A stretch of 64,000 bases of DNA from Cephalotus follicularis (taxonomy: Eukaryota > Streptophyta > Magnoliopsida > Oxalidales > Cephalotaceae): contig BDDD01000322.1 in NCBI GenBank assembly GCA_001972305.1, positions 1 through 64,000 on the forward strand, in the 5' to 3' direction. Every line of letters begins with the position of its first letter. Position 1 is the stretch's first letter. A model generated the notes under the pieces. That model did no database searches and was not told where the DNA came from. It saw only the letters and a program-made list of their open reading frames with translations. Shown piece after piece: positions 57,950 to 64,000 of the stretch. The position numbers were made by a program, and so were the translations under genes.

Positions 57950-58325
57950 CCTTAAGCGTCGAAGGTTACTGGCTAAGCGTCAACGCTAACGTTGATGCTT
58001 TGGCGTAACCATCAGCGCTTTAAGCGAAGCATCAAAAGCATGTGTCCCGACCATAGCGGCGACACTTTATGACAAGCGTTGGCGTTTACTGGCTAAGAGT
58101 CGACGCCACTGTCGACGCTTTGCGTAATCACCAACAACGCTTTAGACAAAGAGCCATCACCCCAAAGTATTAAGTGTCGTTGCCCACATCCTTAAGCGTC
58201 GACGCCTTTTGCAAAGTGTAAGCGCTTAAGGTGAGTGCCAGTGGTTAGCGCAGTGCAAATGCAAAACCGTCAGCGCTTCTATGTCCAACAGTCGACTCTT
58301 TGCGAGAAACAGTCAACTCTTAGAC
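57950..58325. repeat. GTCGACGC word array in C3 leader
   Basis: About fifteen AAGCGTCGACG or AGCGTCAACGC words, here outside the LTR, 90-460 nt downstream of the PBS in the minus sense. Confidence 0.8.
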
Positions 58326-58410
58326 AGTACAGGACACAACCAGAACTCCAAAATAATCCAAAACAACCACCAAAAACTAAAATCAATGTTTAACTGGGGT
58401 TGATTAGCAT

Positions 58411-58422
58411 GCTCTGATACCA
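58411..58422 (-). other. C3 primer-binding site
   Basis: Minus-strand TGGTATCAGAGC, a perfect initiator tRNA-Met match, two bases from the LTR. Confidence 0.95.
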
Positions 58423-58424
58423 AT

Positions 58425-60491
58425 TGTAAGAATAAAACTGAGTTTATAGTCATTTTAGGCATTAGGTAGACAGACTGTTCAACTTTAATTTTCATTAAAG
58501 TGGCTCAAAACACAGAACAACCATTATCTAACACCATAAAAGAATACAAACAACCTAGGATCGTCTAATCAACACACGAATCAAACAACCAATTACATAT
58601 ACATATAAAGAAGGATAGATTTTTATACCAAGCAACCAACTCCTTACTTCACGAATCCATTCTAAGAGTTGAAGCTTTCACTCAGGAACGAACAACAGCG
58701 GAATAACCAATGTAAAAAAATTCCTATATAACTAATCCTAGTCTAGGATTAATACAGGGAATGTAGAGCTCAGTGTAAGCAATTCACCACCTATAGTAAT
58801 CGATTTGTGGTGTGTTTCGGTATTGCTTTCTCTTTTGCTATTTTTGCTCTCTAAGAACCAAAAACCAGAAGTTCTCTCTCTGTCTATCCAAAGTCTCTAG
58901 GTTCCAAAAAACCAACTCGTCTATATAACACGTTCTAACTTCCTCTCCTTATCCCCAGAGTTTACTCCCTAATTATAGGATGATAATAACTTTTAAAATC
59001 AGTTATCAGGATTTGAAACCCATGAATACAAATCCCTTTCCCATATTGTTACCTTAACATATGGAATGGATAATAGAAGAAATTTGTCAACGTGTTATAT
59101 TTATTTAGCTGCCACCTACCATATTGGAAGTCTAACAACCAATACGTTGATATCCATGCTGCAGCCTAAGAGGAGAGATATAAATAATAATCCAATTATT
59201 ATTTATTAATTAATAAGAAAATTAATAATCTAATTATTAATTAATACCAAAAACATATTAGTATATTATGTCAACTAATTAGTCACATAACATCACTAAT
59301 ACACCACAATATAACATGTGCCATCACACATTATAAAACAATAAGATATATGTATCTGATACATATACTCGTGAGGCGGGACCCGAAAGTCAGGAATTAA
59401 TCGGTAACGATGGTATGTTACTAAGACGCCTTGCTCTTAGGTAAACTTACCATTAATAGTCCTTGACTACTTTTAAGACCCTGAACCTATGACTATCACA
59501 TTCCATGTGTGTAAATTAATCTTTTGATTAATTTCCAAAATTAAGTCTGTTTCTCATACATCCGATACTTTATCCTGATGACTGTTGCCGTGTATATAAT
59601 CCCTCGTCATCCTCTGCTCTGATCACGATCTAGTGTAAGGATACGTGTCAACCCTAGATATGCCGGTATCTATAAATCCGTATTTTACCATCATGACTAT
59701 CGACAAGCCTTTCCGGAAACCCTAGGTTCAAGCTTGCCATAACCTGGTCAGGTATTTCAAAGTCCACAATGAATACAGATACTATATAGGCAATCAATCT
59801 CACATCAGGTGTGACGATCCCTTATTGCGTACTCACTTACATCCACATAAATCCTGCAAGACCCAAATGGTGCCCATTTACCAGTCCCGCGAAAGAAGTG
59901 CATAGGGCAGAAATCAAAGTCAAACAATTTCTATGCAATGCACAGTAGCCGCTCAGGTCTAAGGATCAGACAAGTTCAACAAGAACTTGCTAGACTCATA
60001 GAGTCTATCCACTACTGTCCCAGATGGGAAACTCTACTGACACGAAATATGTGACCATCCAAATAGAATTCCCATGGTGTGGCAAGTTCAATGTACATGC
60101 TCCCAGCACGCACCCCGCATTAGCTTTAGGATTCAATCCATGTGGCAATGAGATGCTCCACCCTCTCATTCGCGAGAGCAAGCATAATACGGCAAGTCTG
60201 TCCGGTTCACGAATGCCCAAAATAAGTGAACCTATGACTTGGAACAGTTTGGTCACAGGGAATAAGGAAGTCGCTCTCATAGCCCTTGTCTTTATAACCA
60301 ACCCTTTGATGTGACAGGGCACCATATATGTAAGCAGTGTCATGCTTCAATTATGTAATAAAACATATACGGTTATGCCAATAATAAAATATAATTTGCA
60401 CAATGTAACATGAATAGAACAAGACTGTATATTTGAGAAGAGTATAAGTACATCCAGCCACCTAGTAGCTTGACGGGTCACACTTTCTCTA
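58425..60491 (-). mobile_element. C3 5' LTR
   Basis: Aligns end to end with 50948-53013. The last three bases (ACA) and TSD are missing at 60491. The hairpin at 60094-60108 is partly broken (AGCACG). Confidence 0.9.
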
Positions 60492-60492
60492 G

Positions 60493-61047
60493 CGGTGAGG
60501 ACAAGGAGAGGGTGAAGCAACACAAGCTAGAGCACCGGCTAGGACGTATGCTATGAAAGCTGATGAGGTGGAGAATCCTAATTACGTGGTGATAGGTACT
60601 TTTCCCGTATGCTCTAAAGCTGCTTATATATTGTTTGATACAGGAGAGACACATTCATTTGTGTCCTTATCTTTTATGCGTTATTTAAGTACCCCATCAC
60701 AAGATTTGGAGATTGGTTTAGCATTTGAAATACCAAATGGAAATATCTTGATAGCAGATAAAGTACGTAGGTCATGTGAACTAGAGCTATGTGATAGGAA
60801 GTTGCTAGTAGACCTAGTACCTCTCGCAATCCTGAATTTTGACGTAATACTAGGCATGGATTGGCTCTCAGCAAATCATGCTAGTGTCGAGTGTTTCAAG
60901 AAGGAAGTTATCATCCGAAGCACGGGAGTTAGTAAACCTCTAAGAATCATATCATCAATTCAAGCGAAATGATTGTTGGGAAGTGGGTGCGAAGGTTATC
61001 TTGCCTATGTGGTGGACACTGATCAGTAAAAGATTTAGATAGAAGAG
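60493..61047 (+). pseudogene. pol: G1 protease
   Basis: Resumes G1 directly after C3. Aspartic protease of a gypsy element, which matures the polyprotein. YILFDTGETHSFVSLSF holds the active-site DTG; NFDVILGMDWLSANHASVE is the conserved C-terminal block. The frame is open from 60553 to 60969, with TGA at 60970, then TAA at 61027 and TAG at 61036 before the RT lead-in in the same frame. No frameshift to pol. Confidence 0.9.
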
Positions 61048-62030
61048 TTGCATGTTGTTAAGAAGTTTATAGATGTATTACCTGAAGATCTACCTGGTAT
61101 GCCACCTGATCGAGAAGTAGAATTTGCAATTGACATAGTCCCTGGAAAGACTTCTATTTCGAAGAGTCCTTATCGTATGGCACCAACTAAGTTGAAAGAA
61201 TTGAAGAATCAGTTGCAAGAACTTTTAGATAAAGGATTTATCCAACCGAGTGTATCACCATGAGGTGCACTGGTGTTGTTTGTAAGGAAGAAAGACAGGA
61301 AAAAGAGACTCTGCATAGATTATCGAGAAATGAATCAAGTTACTATCAAGAATAAGTATCCACTGCCAAGGATCCACGATTTTTTTGATCAGCTCAAGAA
61401 TGCTAGATACTTCTCGAAGATTGATCTTTGATCGGGTTACCATCAAGTGAAGATTAAGAAAGATGATATACCAAAAACTACTTTTAGAACAAGATATGGT
61501 CATTACGAGTTTTTGGTAATGTCATCTGGATTAAAGAATGCTCCAGCTGTATTTATGGATTTGATGAATAGGATATTCAGTGAATTTTTGGATCAGTTTA
61601 TGATAGTTTTCATTGATGACATACTGGTATACTCAAAAAGTCGAGAGGAACATGAAGAACATTTGACCAGCGTGTTACAAACACTGAGGAAGGAATGGAT
61701 TTACGCTAAGTTCAGTAAATGTCAATTTTGGATAGAGGAGGTATCCTTTTTGGGTCACATGATCTCATGGGAAGGTATCTCAGTAGACCCCGCTAAGACA
61801 GAGGCGATAAGAGAGTGACAGAGACCAACATCGGTAGTTGAGATAAGTTTCTTGGGATTGGCAGGCTACTATCGAAGATTTGTTGAAAATTTCTCTCGCA
61901 TTGCGAACCCTCTTACAAGGTTGACGCAGAATAATGTTAAATTTTAATGGTCCGACCAATGCAAAAGGAGTTTCCTAGAATTAAAGGAGAAATTAATGAA
62001 TGTACCAATATTAGCCTTACCCTCTAGATC
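61048..62030 (+). pseudogene. pol: G1 reverse transcriptase
   Basis: Same frame as protease. The lead-in [20 protein letters not shown] is followed by [15 protein letters not shown], stop (TGA 61261, tryptophan in G2), [28 protein letters not shown]-stop (61429, arginine in G2), [14 protein letters not shown], the intact catalytic [11 protein letters not shown] near 61610-61640, [14 protein letters not shown], stop 61816, [13 protein letters not shown] and stop 61945. Catalytic residues survive, so inactivity is due only to nonsense codons. Confidence 0.95.
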
Positions 62031-62400
62031 ATAAGGTTATGAGGTGTATAGCGATGCGTCTCATAAAGGGCTTGGTTGCGTGTTGATGCAACAGGGGAAG
62101 GTGATCGCTTATGCTTCTAGGCAGCTTAAAGTGCATGAACATAATTATCCTACCCATGATCTTGAATTGGCTACAGTCATCTTTGCACTAAAGATTTGGT
62201 GACACTATCTTTATGGAGAGAAGTGTGAAATTTTAGCCGATCACAAAAGTCTCAAATATATTTTCACCCAAAAGGAGTTACACATGAGGCAAAGGAGGTG
62301 GTTAGAACTTAATAACGATTACGACTGCACTATACAGTACCATCCGGGGAAAGCAAATGTCGTGGAGGACGCCCTGAGTCGAAAGAACACGGGAAATTTG
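62031..62400 (+). pseudogene. pol: G1 RNase H
   Basis: [34 protein letters not shown] with the first Asp, [15 protein letters not shown] with the Glu, stop at 62200, then ILADHKSL with the next Asp, and [28 protein letters not shown]. Degrades the RNA template in active copies. Confidence 0.9.
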
Positions 62401-63951
62401 GCAATGATGATTACCGCACAGGAGGAATTAGTGAAAGATTTCCAAAGGTTGAACTTGGAAGTTAGAAGACAAGGAAAGGGAACTTCCCTATCTCAAATCA
62501 TAGCTCAACCATCTCAAGTTGAAAGAATAAAGCAATGTCAATTTGATGATTTGGAGCTCAAGGAAATAGCGGATGAGGTGCAGAATTGACAAGCGTCACG
62601 TTTTAACTTAGGAGTCAACGGAGTATTGAGATTTGATTCAAGATTGTGTGTCCTATCCAATGCAGACTTGAAGAAGGAAGTATTGATGGAAGCACATAGT
62701 TAGAATTTTTCTGTCCACCCTGGAAGTACAAAGATGTATAGGGATTTGCGAGACCTATATTGGTGGAATAATATGAAATGAGAAATTGCAAACTTTGTGT
62801 CAAGATGTCTTGTTTGCCAACAGGTTAAACCTGAGCATCAGTTGCCAAAAGGGACTCTTCAATCGCTTCCCATACACGAGTGGAAGTGGGAGCATATTAG
62901 CATGGACTTTGTAACTGGACTTCCAAGGACAGCTAAGGGGAATAACGCAATATGGGTGATTGTGGATCGTTTAATGAAATATGCTCATTTTCTACCAATC
63001 AAGGACAGTCATTCATGGTGTCAATTGCCAAGGATTTATGAGCAAGAGATTATAGGATTACACGGCGTACCAGTATCTATTGTTTCAGATCGAGATCCCC
63101 ATTTCACATCATGTTTTTGGAAGAGTCTAAAAAATGCTTTGGATACAAGGCTGAATTTTAGTACGGCGTACCTCCCGCAGACCGATGGGCAATCAGAGAG
63201 AACTATTCAAACATTGGAAGACATGCTAAGAGCTCGCGTTATAGATTTTCAAGAGAGTTGGGAGCAACATGTCACTCTGATTGAATTTACCTATAATAAT
63301 AGTTTCCAAGCTAGTATTCAGATGGCACCTTTCAAAGCACTATATGGATGGAGGTGTTGAAAGCCTATATGTTGGGAGGAAGTAGGAGAAAGGAAGCTAT
63401 TAGGACAAGAAATGGTGCAAGTAACTACTAAAAAGGTCAAGCTGATTCGGAAATACCTCTTAACAGCCCAAAGTAGATAGAAAAGCTATGCAGATAAGAG
63501 AAGAAAGGAGTTGAAGTTTAAAATGGGAGATTTTGTAATTCTTAAGGTATCGCCTTGGAAAGGAGTTATGAGATTTGGCAAGAAGGGAAATCTCAGTCCT
63601 CGATACATTGGACCATTCCAAATTTTAGAAAGAATCAGAGAGCTTGCGTATAGGCTTGTATTGCCACCAAGTCTCTCTCACGTTCACAATGTGTTCCATG
63701 TATCTCTACTCCGGAAATATATGGCCAACCCATCTCATGTTCTGAGTACTGAACCGATGCAAGTGCATGAAGACTTATAATGCGACGAGAAACCGGTGGA
63801 AATCTTCGAATATAAGGAACAAATTATACGGACCAAGACAATTCCATTAGTAAAAGTGCTGTGAAGGAATCATGGAATCGATGAAGCCACTTGGGAATTG
63901 GAAGAAACAATGAGACGAGAATAACCTCATCTTTTTGAGTCTGTTGTGTAA
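62401..63951 (+). pseudogene. pol: G1 integrase with chromovirus-type tail
   Basis: Continues in the same frame. The N-terminal HHCC zinc domain (HS.NFSVHPGSTKMYRDL...CLVCQQ) is hit by stops at 62701 and 62779. The core has all catalytic residues: SMDFVTGLP (Asp), [10 protein letters not shown] (Asp), and [16 protein letters not shown] (Glu). A GPY/F-like region (LSPRYIGPFQILERI) and HNVFHVSLLRKY follow. The tail after TAA 63778 reads KPVEIFEYKEQIIRTKTIPLVKVL, stop 63862, RNHGIDEATWELEETM and stop 63922, the C-terminal pattern of chromovirus integrases. The natural stop is probably TAA at 63949. Confidence 0.92.
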
Positions 63952-63976
63952 CAAATTTTAAGGACTAAATTTTGGT

Positions 63977-63989
63977 AAGGAGGGTAGAA
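63977..63989 (+). other. G1 polypurine tract
   Basis: AAGGAGGGTAGAA immediately precedes the LTR start. Confidence 0.75.
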
Positions 63990-64000
63990 TGTAATGACCG
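63990..64000 (+). mobile_element. G1 3' LTR, first 11 bases
   Basis: TGTAATGACCG matches the 5' LTR start (TGTAATGACCA at 47390) at 10 of 11 positions; the rest lies outside the window. Confidence 0.85.

Larger units (their letters stand above)
55798..58410 (-). other. C3 leader
   Basis: About 2.6 kb of non-coding DNA between PBS and gag, homologous in blocks to the C1/C2 leaders (minus-sense GGCCATGGATGCATGG near 57500, AGTTCACCTA at 57450, TCTCGTGTGATTC near 56605). It is interrupted between about 56619 and 57449 by foreign DNA. Confidence 0.65.
50948..60491 (-). mobile_element. Copia element C3, nested in G1, lacks RT
   Basis: Both LTRs (50948-53013 and 58425-60491), PBS and polypurine tract are present, oriented minus. 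Internal order (minus sense): leader with GTCGAC array and a DNA-transposon scrap, gag, protease, integrase, then RNase H with the RT domain deleted. The left flank is GGGAG; the right LTR end lacks its last bases and the expected TSD, apparently through a deletion of about 7 bp. First 235 bp of the LTRs differ at about 16 sites by eye. Confidence 0.9.
47390..64000 (+). mobile_element. Gypsy chromovirus G1, split by C3
   Basis: Order: 5' LTR (47390-49314), PBS, an extra upstream frame, gag, [C3 inserted at 50948-60491], protease, RT, RNase H, integrase, a C-terminal tail resembling the chromovirus chromodomain region (EATWELE), polypurine tract, and the first 11 bases of the 3' LTR. Own sequence is about 7 kb plus the unseen LTR. 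TSD candidate left: ACAAA (47385-47389). Tekay/Del-type placement is inferred from the integrase tail and should be treated as tentative. Confidence 0.85.

Overview
The window looks like an intergenic, heterochromatin-type stretch of a flowering-plant genome, probably a eudicot. The genus cannot be told from the sequence. It is AT-rich and packed with Ty1/copia and Ty3/gypsy LTR retrotransposons whose primer-binding sites (PBS) match plant initiator tRNA-Met (TGGTATCAGAGC). I found no convincing host protein gene, rRNA, tRNA or CRISPR. Every recognisable coding region is a decayed gag, protease, integrase, reverse transcriptase (RT) or RNase H.

Layout. 1-960: copia LTR fragment (family S). 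960-3455: non-coding leader-like DNA with a 40-bp GAGGTC array and a 233-bp tandem duplication. 3456-7493: minus-strand copia PBS and LTR, split by a solo LTR (family A, 4225-6523). 7494-11184: remnant of a minus-strand gypsy with its LTR. 11185-16590: internally deleted gypsy G2 (two LTRs, gag, RT, integrase scrap). 16590-18755: minus-strand LTR fragment and copia leader/PBS/LTR. 18756-23384: second copy of LTR A, split by truncated gypsy G3 (19987-22464, LTR plus gag). 23385-28640: LTR fragments and truncated copia C1. 28653-31140: solo gypsy LTR with perfect target-site duplication (TSD). 31141-41064: copia C2, its RT split by a solo LTR (35431-37781, TSD CTTGA). 41065-44230: LTR remnant, possible LINE tail and unassigned DNA. 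44231-46840: solo LTR (TSD ATATG). 47390-64000: gypsy chromovirus G1, whose gag zinc-knuckle region is split by a complete minus-strand copia, C3 (50948-60491). C3 itself carries a CACTA-like terminal fragment. G1's 3' LTR starts 11 bases before the window ends.

Insertion order read from the nesting: host elements C2, G1, LTR A copy 2 and the minus copia LTR came first; the solo LTRs, C3 and G3 landed inside them later. Where I compared LTR pairs by eye, G2 is younger (6 differences in about 240 bp) than C3 (about 16 in about 235 bp).

Three patterns cut across unrelated families. (1) Dense arrays of short palindromic words centred on GTCGAC occur in at least six LTR families and one copia leader. 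(2) Splice-donor-like sites just after the LTR promoter pair with acceptor-like sites immediately before gag, implying a leader intron that would remove the PBS. (3) G1 carries an extra coiled-coil/acidic reading frame between PBS and gag that has decayed by stop codons only, just like its pro-pol frame. These are the candidates for something undescribed; all are inferences from sequence alone.
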